A DNA stretch of 64,000 nt from JAWXUC01 sp044432975 (GTDB lineage: Bacteria; Pseudomonadota; Alphaproteobacteria; RF32; CAG-239), in the NCBI GenBank assembly GCA_044432975.1, contig JAWXUC010000003.1, positions 76,900 through 140,899 of the forward strand, written 5' to 3'. Under the pieces are notes generated by a model. It ran no database searches. It was not told the origin of the DNA and worked only from the letters and a program-made list of their open reading frames with translations. Positions 49,536 through 56,960 of the stretch are shown one piece after another. The translations under genes and the position numbers were made by a program. The first letter of the stretch is position 1. The number at the start of each line of letters is the position of its first letter.

Positions 49536-50891
49536 ATGAAAAACATGACCGTCGGCAATCCATTAAAATTAATTTTAATGTTTGCAGTCCCTATTTTAAT
49601 GAGCAATTTATTTCAACAATTATACAATATGTCTGACACTATTATGATTGGCAGAATGCTCGGAGTAAAATCTTTAGCCGCGCTTGGGGCAACGTTTCCT
49701 GTATTCTTTTTAATATTATTCATCGTGATGAGCTTTACTGCAGGATTAACTGTTATAACAGCGCAATATTTTGGCAGAAAAGATTATGATACAATGAGAA
49801 AATCTGTTGCAACCTCAATAATATTATCATTAATTTTATCAATTATTTCTACTATTTTAATGATTTTATTTTTGCCATTTATGTTAAACATAACCAATGT
49901 CCCTGCAGAACTTTTTGACTTAACATATTCTTATTTAATAATCATGTGTGGGTTTAGTTTTGTTATGATGATGTTTAACTTGTTGCAAGCATTTTTAAGA
50001 GCTGTCGGAAACTCTAAAGGACCTTTTTATTTTTTAGTATTATCTTGCTTAACAAACATCTTTTTCAACTATGTTTTTATAAAATATGTAGGATTAGGAA
50101 TTGCTGGTTCTGCTTATGGAACAATTGTTGCTGTTGCAATATCTTCTATTGCAAGTATTGTTTATATGTATAAAAAATATTCTATATTAAAACCTAACAA
50201 AGAAGACTGGAAGTTTTCTTGGGGTTTTGCAAAAGAACATTTGAAAATTGCTATTCCAATGTGTATGCAAGGACTTTTAATTTCTTTATCTATTTTTATA
50301 TTTCAAAGAGGTTGCAATGAATTTGGAGCGGAGGCAATTGCTGCCGTAGCTGCCGCAAACAGAATAGACAACCTTGGTGGAAACGTATTGTTTTCTTTAG
50401 GTATGGCACTAACTACATTTGTGGCTCAAAACTATGGATGCAATAGAATCGCTAGAATTAGACGCGGGGTTAATCAAGTTTGTATTGTTTCTATATTAGT
50501 TTCTATTGTTCTAGGAGTTTTAATTATTATATTTAAGGAAGATATTTTATCTTGGTTTATATCTGATGAAGAATTAAAAGCTTTTCCACAAGTAGCAATT
50601 TGGGCTAAGCAATATTTAAATGTTACGGCTTGTTCTTATTTCTTTTTAGGTTCTATTCATCTTTATCGTAATGCTTTGCAAGGATTAGGCAATGGTTGGA
50701 TGCCTTTATTATCTAGTATTATTGAATTAGGATTTAGAATGTTTGCTGTTTTTGTATTAACAAATTATGTTGGGTTTTATGGAATTATTCTTTCAAACCC
50801 GCTTGCTTGGATTGGTGGAGCTGCTGTTTTATGGATTGGATATTATTTTGAGATTAAAAAATTAGGTACTACTGTTCGGTTAAAACTTTAA
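49536..50891 (+). CDS. MATE family multidrug/Na+ efflux transporter
   Basis: 451 residues with twelve predicted membrane segments in two related halves. PLKLILMFAVPILMSNLFQQLYNMSDTIMIGRMLG at the start is typical of the DinF/NorM-like MATE group, and the second half begins IAIPMCMQGLLISLS. It exports cationic drugs or metabolites using an ion gradient. It starts 7 nt after tadA without a strong ribosome site. Substrate unknown. Confidence 0.92.
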   Translation: MKNMTVGNPLKLILMFAVPILMSNLFQQLYNMSDTIMIGRMLGVKSLAALGATFPVFFLILFIVMSFTAGLTVITAQYFGRKDYDTMRKSVATSIILSLILSIISTILMILFLPFMLNITNVPAELFDLTYSYLIIMCGFSFVMMMFNLLQAFLRAVGNSKGPFYFLVLSCLTNIFFNYVFIKYVGLGIAGSAYGTIVAVAISSIASIVYMYKKYSILKPNKEDWKFSWGFAKEHLKIAIPMCMQGLLISLSIFIFQRGCNEFGAEAIAAVAAANRIDNLGGNVLFSLGMALTTFVAQNYGCNRIARIRRGVNQVCIVSILVSIVLGVLIIIFKEDILSWFISDEELKAFPQVAIWAKQYLNVTACSYFFLGSIHLYRNALQGLGNGWMPLLSSIIELGFRMFAVFVLTNYVGFYGIILSNPLAWIGGAAVLWIGYYFEIKKLGTTVRLKL

Positions 50892-51155
50892 ATAAACAAA
50901 AATAACTAATATTTCATATCATTGCGAGCGCAGCGCGGCAATCCAATAAATTCATATTGCTACATTTTTTGACTAGATTACCACGCTTCGCTCGCAATGA
51001 CGTAAGTTTGTAAATTTTAAGCAAAAACAACATAATATAACTAATTAGCTATAAAAAATCTTAATTGCTCAAATATTTTTTGTATATAAAGTTTATTAAA
51101 AATTTAACCTAACAGTAGTGAAAATTAGGAACTAGAACATTTTATGAAAAAACAG
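50892..51155. repeat. Gene-free stretch with two-armed palindromic repeat
   Basis: 50919-51001 has TCATTGCGAGCGCAGCGCGG and CACGCTTCGCTCGCAATGAC in inverted orientation around a core nearly the same as at 11705-11788 (TATTGCTA.ATTTTTTGACT). The remainder is AT-rich with nothing recognised. Confidence 0.75.
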
Positions 51156-51199
51156 ACATAAAAAAAAGCTTGCAAAACACAGTGTGTCTTGCAAGCTAA
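51156..51199 (-). terminator. Terminator of the 51.2 kb gene pair
   Basis: AGCTTGCAAAACAC and GTGTCTTGCAAGCT form a 14-bp stem (one G-U). On the minus strand eight T residues follow. Confidence 0.9.
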
Positions 51200-51234
51200 A
51201 ATTAGATTTTGAAGATTTTATAAAAAAACAATCT

Positions 51235-51579
51235 TCATTCTGACGGAAGTTCTTTCTCCCATTCAGGTGCCATTTTGTAAGCATACTCAATAGCTTTGGC
51301 GGCTGCTCCTTCACCGTTGTCTCTGTCATAGAGCCATGGGTCGAACTCGTCCTTACCGATATCTACTTTCATAACTCGTCCATTGACGTAGTCGAAAGAT
51401 ATCTGACCTCTGTAGCTGTACTTTTTTGCCTCCTCAACCTCTATGATTGCATCTGCAATAGACATCCCTGTACCTGCAGCGCCTAGAGGATTAAGAAATC
51501 CGAGACCTAGCTGATTAGCTCCATCGTAAAGAGCTTTGAATGCGAAGACTTTGTTTAGTCCTTTAATTGAAATTGACAT
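51235..51579 (-). CDS. Orphan protein, 114 aa, unknown
   Basis: The product begins MSISIKGLNKVFAF and contains NPLGAAGTGMSIADAIIEVEEA and a C-terminal AAKAIEYAYKMAPEWEKEL helix. No signal peptide is evident. Base composition is clearly less AT-rich than the neighbours, with codons such as CTG, TCG and GAG. There is no Shine-Dalgarno. It lies 25 nt downstream of a small membrane-protein gene on the same strand. I recognise no family. Confidence 0.6.
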   Translation of the reverse strand: MSISIKGLNKVFAFKALYDGANQLGLGFLNPLGAAGTGMSIADAIIEVEEAKKYSYRGQISFDYVNGRVMKVDIGKDEFDPWLYDRDNGEGAAAKAIEYAYKMAPEWEKELPSE

Positions 51580-51604
51580 AATTCTTTTTATTTTTTAAGG
51601 TTAA

Positions 51605-51802
51605 TTAATATCTAAAGATTTTTCCAATCCAGTCGAATAACTCGCGGATGGGGTTACCTGATCCTTGTAGAACTCGAACAATCAAGAAGATTGCTGAAAT
51701 AACAATTATCAAACCTAACAATGAAAAAAACAAGCCAATGTTTACAATCAAGATAACTATTGCAACAGCAAGAATAATCCAATTTTGTGTAGTCATATTC
51801 AT
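51605..51802 (-). CDS. Small membrane protein, 65 aa, unknown
   Basis: Nearly all of residues 7-45 are hydrophobic (two short membrane segments, IILAVAIVILIVNIGLFFSL and LIIVISAIFLIVRVL), followed by a basic/aromatic tail. ATG at 51802 or, in frame, the second at 51796. No Shine-Dalgarno. First gene behind the promoter at 51835-51863 and probably cotranscribed with the 114-residue gene. Confidence 0.6.
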   Translation of the reverse strand: MNMTTQNWIILAVAIVILIVNIGLFFSLLGLIIVISAIFLIVRVLQGSGNPIRELFDWIGKIFRY

Positions 51803-51834
51803 TTTAATTTATATTTAGTTAATGTTTAGACTAA

Positions 51835-51863
51835 CTTTTATCACAGATTCTCTTTTTTGTCAA
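51835..51863 (-). promoter_or_regulatory. Promoter of the 51.6/51.2 kb pair
   Basis: Minus strand TTGACA (51858-51863), 17-nt spacer ending TGTGA, then TAAAAG (51835-51840). It overlaps the last codon of xerD. Confidence 0.55.
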
Positions 51864-52708
51864 CTTTTTCTTGACAAAGGATGATTCGACTTCACAGCAT
51901 TTATCAATCGCTCATCTGCAATGTGGGTATAAATCTCTGTTGTTGTAATGCTTTCATGCCCTAAAAGTTTTTGAACAATTCTTAAATCTGCATCATTATG
52001 CAACAAGTGTGTGGCAAATGAATGCCTTAAAACATGAGGAGAGACTCGGCTTGGATAAATGCCAACTTCTATGGCAATTTTTTTTATTCCTTTATAAAAA
52101 CCATCTCTTGAAAAATGTCCTGTTTTTGATTTTGATGGAAATAAATAAACACTATCTTTTATACTAGGCAAATATTTTTCAAAACGTTCTGTAGTTTTTT
52201 TTGCGACAGGTAATAGTCTTTCTTTTGAGCCTTTGCCAAAGATTAATATTTGAGATTTTTTTAAATTAAGAGCATTTTTCTTTAACTCTACAAGTTCTGA
52301 AACTCGCAAACCGCAAGCATACATCAATTCTATCATCAAACCTATCTGATATGTCCCCTTGTCTTTTGAATTATAGGCAAAGTCTATCATATCTAAAATT
52401 TCTGATGACGATAAAAACTTGGGCAATGGTTTATCTGGTTTAGGGCTATCTATATTTAAGGCTACGTTTTCTTCTATTTCGTGCTCTAAAAATAAAAATT
52501 TTGCATATTCTCTAAATACAGAAATTTTTCTGGCGATTGTTTTTTTTGCATATCCTTTAGAATACAAAAAAGAGATATAAGCATCAGAATCGGAAATTCC
52601 ATCACATTCTATAATCTGTTCAACATCTCTTCTATATGCGTCTATTGTGTTAAGGCTAGCCCCCTTGACTGAGGCTAGCATATCAATAAAATCTTTAACT
52701 TTATTCAT
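51860..52708 (-). CDS. xerD: Tyrosine recombinase XerC/XerD
   Basis: A site-specific recombinase that resolves chromosome dimers at dif. N-terminal SAM-like core-binding domain, then catalytic residues Arg in YACGLRVSELVEL near residue 140, Lys in GKGSKERLLP, HVLRHSFATHLL (HxxR), the second His in LLGHESITTT and Tyr in EIYTHI near residue 265. The length of 282 residues is slightly short. Its ATG overlaps the stop of a 46-codon membrane-protein gene. XerC versus XerD cannot be told for certain. Confidence 0.93.
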   Translation of the reverse strand: MNKVKDFIDMLASVKGASLNTIDAYRRDVEQIIECDGISDSDAYISFLYSKGYAKKTIARKISVFREYAKFLFLEHEIEENVALNIDSPKPDKPLPKFLSSSEILDMIDFAYNSKDKGTYQIGLMIELMYACGLRVSELVELKKNALNLKKSQILIFGKGSKERLLPVAKKTTERFEKYLPSIKDSVYLFPSKSKTGHFSRDGFYKGIKKIAIEVGIYPSRVSPHVLRHSFATHLLHNDADLRIVQKLLGHESITTTEIYTHIADERLINAVKSNHPLSRKS

Positions 52709-52845
52709 TGTGCCTTAACTGTAATGCTTTGTTTTACAACACTTTGTTCTACAGGAACATCTGAAATTGCAACAAATAAAACAGCAACAACAATTAAACC
52801 TAGCAAAATATAAATAAATTTCTTTGATTTTTTTTGTTTTATCAT
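52705..52845 (-). CDS. Small single-pass membrane protein, 46 aa
   Basis: From the ATG at 52845, with AAGGGAG upstream, the frame reads a basic start (MIKQKKSKKF), one membrane segment IYILLGLIVVAVLFVAI, and a short periplasmic tail ending VKAQ. It ends in an ATGA overlap with xerD. The strong ribosome site and coupling support it as a real gene. No family recognised. Confidence 0.7.
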   Translation of the reverse strand: MIKQKKSKKFIYILLGLIVVAVLFVAISDVPVEQSVVKQSITVKAQ

Positions 52846-52881
52846 TTATTATCTCCCTTAAGTTAGGAGTTTAATATAGAA

Positions 52882-53418
52882 ATGAAAATTTGTAAAATAA
52901 TATTATTAGTCGGATTGATGGGCAGTGGAAAAACATCTGTCGGAAAACGTTTGGCCAGAAGACTTAAACTTCCTTTTGTGGACGGAGATAAAGAAATTGA
53001 GAAAGCATCGGGCCTTTCTTTAATTGATGTGTTTAAATGCTTTGGACAAGAGGAGTTTAGAGCTGGCGAAACTAGAATAATGAAAAGATTATTAGAAAGT
53101 GAACCTTGCGTTTTAGCATCTGGAGGCGGTTCTTTTATTCCACAACAAACAAGAGATTTGGCTAAAGAAAATGCTATTACAATTTGGCTTAAGGCAGATG
53201 TAAATACTCTTTACAATCGCACAAGCGGTCGCTCTCATCGCCCTTTTTTATTAGGAGATGACGAATCGCTAAAAGGAAAATTAAAAAATTATATAGATGA
53301 AGAATATCCTTATTATCAAGAAGCTGATATTATTGTTGAAACAAAAAATGAACCTGTTGAAATAACGGTTAAAAAAGTTGTTAAAGAAATTTCTAAATAT
53401 TTAGAGGATGTTAAATAA
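52882..53418 (+). CDS. aroK: Shikimate kinase
   Basis: AroK phosphorylates shikimate in the aromatic amino acid pathway. Walker A LVGLMGSGKTSVGKRLA near residue 9, shikimate-binding DGDKEIE and EEFRAGE, the substrate loop LASGGGSF near residue 78, and the lid region RTSGRSHRPFL are all present. Length 178. aroB often follows in proteobacteria but is absent here. Confidence 0.94.
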   Translation: MKICKIILLVGLMGSGKTSVGKRLARRLKLPFVDGDKEIEKASGLSLIDVFKCFGQEEFRAGETRIMKRLLESEPCVLASGGGSFIPQQTRDLAKENAITIWLKADVNTLYNRTSGRSHRPFLLGDDESLKGKLKNYIDEEYPYYQEADIIVETKNEPVEITVKKVVKEISKYLEDVK

Positions 53419-53419
53419 C

Positions 53420-54079
53420 TTAATTATGAATATTTTTTTTCTTTGCGGTTGTCTTTTGAAAACAACTAAAAAAGAAAGTTGTTTTTTTCCAAGAATATTT
53501 ATGTTTTTCTGTTGCATAAGTCTCAATGCTTCTGTCCCACATTTTTTCTGCAAAAGGTTGATAAAGACGATTGAACATTCTTACAAAATATTTAAACATA
53601 AAATTTCTAGGATTATGATAATCTATAAAAAATGTTTTACCGTCTTTTTGGGTAGCACTTAAAGCATTGTTTACAATTTTTGTTTTTGTAGCAATTGGAA
53701 CCTCATGCAAAATATTATTACAAATAACTATATCAAATTTTCTATCAACAACAACTGTTGCGTTTTGCAATATATAATTAATATTTGAATGAACAAACTC
53801 AAACTTTGATTCTTGGAGTGAAATTTGTGTTTTTGAAATATCTAAGACAGTTACTTTTTTAGCCTTTTGCGCAATATTATCTATAAAATCACCAAATGAA
53901 ACACCTATAACCAAAACATTTGAGTTTGGTTTTATTTCTTTTAAGACAGAAGCGTTGATTCTTTTTTTCTGAAAACAACTTAACAACTGAGAAAAAAAGT
54001 AATGATCAAGAATTTTAGATAATTCTTCATTTTCATAAATTTTAGCATAAAATCTTTGATAATATAATGGCTTTTTCAT
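53420..54079 (-). CDS. rquA: RquA-like SAM-dependent methyltransferase-fold protein (rhodoquinone biosynthesis)
   Basis: The Rossmann core begins at VLVIGVSFGDF near residue 53, which lacks the usual Gly-rich E/DxGxG motif, as in RquA. CNNILHEVPIATKTKIVNNAL and the long match FIDYHNPRNFMFKYFVRMFNRLYQPFAEKMW near residue 150 fit the RquA family pattern (FVDYH.P..., LEPFA..LW). RquA converts ubiquinone to rhodoquinone, which carries electrons to fumarate reductase under low oxygen. The last 30 residues are basic. The gene is 52 nt downstream of rsmE on the same strand. A general quinone methyltransferase is the alternative. Confidence 0.75.
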   Translation of the reverse strand: MKKPLYYQRFYAKIYENEELSKILDHYFFSQLLSCFQKKRINASVLKEIKPNSNVLVIGVSFGDFIDNIAQKAKKVTVLDISKTQISLQESKFEFVHSNINYILQNATVVVDRKFDIVICNNILHEVPIATKTKIVNNALSATQKDGKTFFIDYHNPRNFMFKYFVRMFNRLYQPFAEKMWDRSIETYATEKHKYSWKKTTFFFSCFQKTTAKKKNIHN

Positions 54080-54131
54080 AATATATCCTTTTATTTAACT
54101 ATTATAACTCTAAATTTATTAGATAATAATG

Positions 54132-54836
54132 TCAACTATTAAAATCCCCTTTAATCGCCTGATAACAAGCTAATGCAGAAATACTAGCGGTCTCTGCACG
54201 CAAGATTCTTTTTCCCATAGAAATTGGCTGATATTGTTTTAATAATTCTTTTTCTTTATCATCAAAACCACCTTCTGGGCCCACGACAATTGCAACTTTA
54301 TCTGTTTTTAATTGTGAAAAAACTTCATTTATAGTTTTTGCATCGGTTCTTTCTAAAAGAGGGCACAATGCTCTTGAAGAATCCCATTTTTTTAATACTT
54401 CTGATAAATTTTGAGGTTCTAAAATTTCTGGAACATCTAATCTTTCACACTGTTCTGAGGCTTCTATTGCTTGCAAATGCGCTCTTTTTATGTTGAAATT
54501 ATGATTATTCACTCTTTTAGTTATAATAGGAACAAACTTTTTCACACCAAGTTCTGTTGCTTTTTCTATTACAAAATCTGTTGCTTCTTTTTTTAATGGT
54601 GCAAACAATAACCAAACATCTAAGCTTTTTTCAAAATCTTTTATTTTTTTTACTTTTTCAAGAACAGCTGTTTTTTTAAGTATTGATTTTATTTTATATA
54701 TATACTCACCTGAAATTCCATCAAAAACCAAAATTTCTTCATCTGTTTTTTTCTTCATAACATTTGAAATATAATGAAATTGTTTGTCTTCAATAATAAT
54801 CTCATCTGCTATCTGTGCAATAAATAATCTTAACAT
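54132..54836 (-). CDS. rsmE: 16S rRNA (uracil1498-N3)-methyltransferase RsmE
   Basis: RsmE methylates U1498 in helix 44 of 16S rRNA. It has an N-terminal PUA-like domain (HYISNVMKKKTDEEILVFDG) and a SPOUT domain with KATELGVKKFVPIITKR, EASEQCERLDVPEI, and SAM-knot residues VAIVVGPEGGFDDKE and LGKRILRAETAS-like MGKRILRAETAS near the end. 234 residues. Confidence 0.96.
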   Translation of the reverse strand: MLRLFIAQIADEIIIEDKQFHYISNVMKKKTDEEILVFDGISGEYIYKIKSILKKTAVLEKVKKIKDFEKSLDVWLLFAPLKKEATDFVIEKATELGVKKFVPIITKRVNNHNFNIKRAHLQAIEASEQCERLDVPEILEPQNLSEVLKKWDSSRALCPLLERTDAKTINEVFSQLKTDKVAIVVGPEGGFDDKEKELLKQYQPISMGKRILRAETASISALACYQAIKGDFNS

Positions 54837-54922
54837 TTTTTCCCTTACTTAAAAAAACATGTATATTTTTTATTTATTTTAATATAAAAATATATAAAAG
54901 CAATTTTTTTATGAGGAAAACT

Positions 54923-55582
54923 ATGATTATTACAATTGATGGACCAGCAGCAGCAGGAAAAGGCACTTTAGCACAAGCATTGGCTCTTCATTATAGCCTT
55001 GCATATTTTGATACAGGCATGATTTATCGTGCTGTTGGACTAGAAATGGTAAAACAAAATTTAGACGTTAATAATAAAGAAGAAGCTTTTGAAATTGCAA
55101 AACAATTAACTTTTCAAAAAATGGCTAAGCTCTCTAAAGATAAAGATTTTAGAACAGATGTTGGAAGTAAAGCAGCATCTATTGTTTCTGCTCATCCTAA
55201 AGTAAGACAAGCATTATTAAAAATGCAACAAGACTTTTCTCTTAATCCTGTTTTTTCTGATGGTTCTCCTGCAGACGGAGCTATTTATGACGGAAGAGAT
55301 ACAGGAACTGTTGTATGCCCCAATGCTGATGTTAAACTTTTTGTTAATGCCTCAACAGAGGTTAGAGCTAAAAGACGTCTACAAGAATTTGAAAGAAAAG
55401 GAATTAAAACAACTTATGAAAAAGTTTTTGAAGATATGAAACAAAGAGACGAAAGAGATGCAAACAGAGATACAGCTCCACTAAAACCTGCTGAAGATGC
55501 TCATATTTTAGACACTTCTGACATGGATATTAATGAAGTTATGAAAAAAGCTTGTCTTATTATTGATTCACATTTCATTTAA
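54923..55582 (+). CDS. cmk: Cytidylate kinase
   Basis: Cmk phosphorylates CMP and dCMP. Start at 54923 is preferred because GAGG lies 6 nt upstream; the earlier ATG at 54911 has none. Walker A is IDGPAAAGKGTLAQAL at the N-terminus, DTGMIYRAVGL binds CMP, and DGRDTGTVVCPNADVKLFV and RDERDANRDTAPLKPAEDAHILDTS are the family's NMP-binding and C-terminal motifs. The 3' end overlaps the convergent PH-domain gene by 15 nt. Confidence 0.95.
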   Translation: MIITIDGPAAAGKGTLAQALALHYSLAYFDTGMIYRAVGLEMVKQNLDVNNKEEAFEIAKQLTFQKMAKLSKDKDFRTDVGSKAASIVSAHPKVRQALLKMQQDFSLNPVFSDGSPADGAIYDGRDTGTVVCPNADVKLFVNASTEVRAKRRLQEFERKGIKTTYEKVFEDMKQRDERDANRDTAPLKPAEDAHILDTSDMDINEVMKKACLIIDSHFI

Positions 55583-56056
55583 GGCAAGAGCTTTAAACAA
55601 ATATGGATTAATAACATCATCTACCCTTAAGGTGTTATCATTTCCTGTAAATATTAAAATATCTCCTGTATTAAACATACGTTCAAAAAAATTGGCTTTT
55701 ATCTCAATATCGTTTATTTTAGTAAGAGGAATTTCTGTTTCTGAAGTATTTAGAATTCCTTTTTTAATATATATTTTATCTGATGTAATAACATATTCTT
55801 TTGTACGGTTAAAAATAAGCAAGTGAAGAAATGGAAGAATTAAAATTGCTCCAAAAATCATCATTGGAATTTGAACATATTCTATTGGAAGAGTAACACC
55901 TTTCCAAGACCACCAGTTATAAAGGTTCATAAATTTCAGCGCTCTATAAATAATAACTCCGCCACCACAGGCAAAAAGGAAGGGCATTATGAAATAAGCA
56001 TAATGAATATGGGTTTCATGTCTAATATATTCTTCTTCTCTTAATCTAACAGTCAT
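55568..56056 (-). CDS. Membrane protein with bacterial PH domain (bPH2/YdbS-like)
   Basis: Two hydrophobic segments (YAYFIMPFLFACGGGVIIYRAL and VQIPMMIFGAILILPFLHLLIF) are followed by a PH-like fold with YVITSDKIYIKKGILNTSETEIPLTKINDIEI near residue 95 and ILIFTGNDNTLRVDDV. This is the usual YdbS/YdbT arrangement. Function is not established for the family. AAGGAGG precedes the ATG. Its end overlaps cmk tail to tail. Confidence 0.85.
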   Translation of the reverse strand: MTVRLREEEYIRHETHIHYAYFIMPFLFACGGGVIIYRALKFMNLYNWWSWKGVTLPIEYVQIPMMIFGAILILPFLHLLIFNRTKEYVITSDKIYIKKGILNTSETEIPLTKINDIEIKANFFERMFNTGDILIFTGNDNTLRVDDVINPYLFKALALNEM

Positions 56057-56172
56057 ATTCTACCTCCTTTTTTGTTTTTATCAGTTTAACAGTAAAAATT
56101 TTTTATTCAAGTTTTTTTTAGTTAATTGAATTTTAACTTAAGTGTTTCATAATAGTTAAATTAGGAGATAAA

Positions 56173-56487
56173 ATGTTTAGGACAAACGCTGATATCAAAC
56201 AATATATAAAAAAATCATGGGGACTTTTGATCTTAATGTTTTTCTTTAGTTATTTTTCATACCATATTATATCAGGTGAGCGTGGTGTAATTAAAATGCT
56301 CTATTTAAAAAAAGAAATAGAATCTTCTCAAAAAATATTATCTCAAAAAAAATCAGAAAAAAATAAATTAGAAGATAATGTAAAAAGATTATCTTCATCT
56401 AGCTTAGATTTAGATTTATTAGATGAAAGAGCCAGAGTTGTATTAAACTTTGCGCGTTATGATGAATTTGTAGTCTTGGATAATTAA
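56173..56487 (+). CDS. Septum formation initiator (FtsB/DivIC-like)
   Basis: The 104-residue protein has a short cytoplasmic start, one membrane segment near residues 14-31, and a coiled coil (YLKKEIESSQKILSQKKSEKNKLEDNVKRL) ending in a DERARVVLNF motif, the normal plan of FtsB/DivIC divisome subunits that bridge FtsL and FtsQ. TAGGAG precedes the ATG. Confidence 0.88.
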   Translation: MFRTNADIKQYIKKSWGLLILMFFFSYFSYHIISGERGVIKMLYLKKEIESSQKILSQKKSEKNKLEDNVKRLSSSSLDLDLLDERARVVLNFARYDEFVVLDN

Positions 56488-56493
56488 TTTCAA

Positions 56494-56556
56494 TAAAAAA
56501 AAGAGGCGTTAAAAAAAATAAGCGTATGGCAAACACTTATGATATTTTAACACCTC
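56494..56556 (-). terminator. Terminator of the tRNA-like RNA unit
   Basis: GAGGTGTTAAAA pairs with TTTTAACGCCTC (with G-U), an inner stem ATAAG/CTTAT continues it, and on the minus strand eight T residues follow. Confidence 0.88.
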
Positions 56557-56601
56557 AAGAACTCTCTACTGGCACGTATAGTAGGTTTTGCGAGTTCAAT
56601 G
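56557..56601 (-). ncRNA. Hairpin between tRNA-like RNA 2 and the terminator
   Basis: On the minus strand GAACTC and GAGTTC, with inner CTACT/AGTAG, form a stem of about 11 bp. It belongs to the same transcript as the tRNA-like RNAs. Confidence 0.5.
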
Positions 56602-56705
56602 TCGTCATGGATTGATTCAAACAACCGGCCTTCTCTTTTTGAATATTTTATAATTTTGGCAAAAGAAAAATAAAGAGACGCTCTAATCAACTGAGCTACA
56701 TGACG
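56602..56705 (-). ncRNA. tRNA-like RNA 2 with enlarged anticodon arm
   Basis: Minus strand: 7-bp acceptor CGTCATG/CATGACG with discriminator A, T8, D-arm GCTC/GAGC with A14 and G18, anticodon stem TCTCT/AGAGA, 5-nt variable loop AGGCC, and T-arm GGTTG/CAATC with loop TTTGAAT. All other parts have standard lengths, but the anticodon loop is 37 nt instead of 7. D-loop position 19 is A instead of G, and T-loop position 56 is T instead of C, so the tertiary pair 19-56 stays Watson-Crick. CCA is not encoded. No decoding function can be assigned. Confidence 0.65.
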
Positions 56706-56710
56706 TATTG

Positions 56711-56878
56711 TTACCTAGAATGGATTTGAACCACTATCTTTTTTTCTGATATAATAAATAACTTTTTAACAAAGACTCAGGTATGTTGGAATAAACTTAT
56801 TATTTGTTACCTGAGGTGAGATCAATCACTACTTATTATCTTTTACAAAAAAACGCTTTACCATTAGGCTACTAGGCA
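56711..56878 (-). ncRNA. tRNA-like RNA 1 with about 100-nt insertion in the anticodon arm
   Basis: Minus strand: acceptor TGCCTAG/CTAGGTA (7 bp, one G-U), T8-A9, D-arm GCCTAATGGTAAAGC with A14, G18G19 and A21 but one C-A mismatch, then TTTTT/AAAAA as anticodon stem, variable AAGAT, and T-arm AGTGG/CCATT with loop TTCAAAT. Between the anticodon-stem strands lie about 100 AU-rich nt with an inner hairpin CTCAGGTA/TACCTGAG. An alternative fold makes a local 7-nt loop TTGTAAA closed by TTTTT/AGATA. CCA is not encoded. It is 5 nt upstream of tRNA-like RNA 2. Confidence 0.65.
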
Positions 56879-56916
56879 GTGTATATTATTATATTGATAA
56901 TTTGTGTGTAAGCGCC

Positions 56917-56944
56917 ATAATAAGAATAAAATATTTTTTGTCAA
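56917..56944 (-). promoter_or_regulatory. Strong promoter of the tRNA-like RNA unit
   Basis: Minus strand TTGACA (56939-56944), 16-nt spacer, TATTAT (56917-56922), then GGCGC, a GC-rich discriminator of the kind found at stable-RNA promoters. The predicted start is about 32 nt before tRNA-like RNA 1. Confidence 0.75.
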
Positions 56945-56960
56945 GCTTTTTTTGTATATT

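Noticed and set aside
56602..56878. Insertions in the tRNA-like RNAs as group I introns
   Set aside because: The inserts are about 30 and 95 nt, far shorter than a group I core, and no conserved core elements are visible.
56494..56910. The tRNA-like unit as a permuted two-piece tmRNA
   Set aside because: Alphaproteobacteria have such tmRNAs, but here each tRNA shape closes with its own acceptor stem, the acceptor lacks the tmRNA-type GGG/CCC and G-U identity, canonical D-stems are present, and no tag frame ending in Leu-Ala-Ala is seen.
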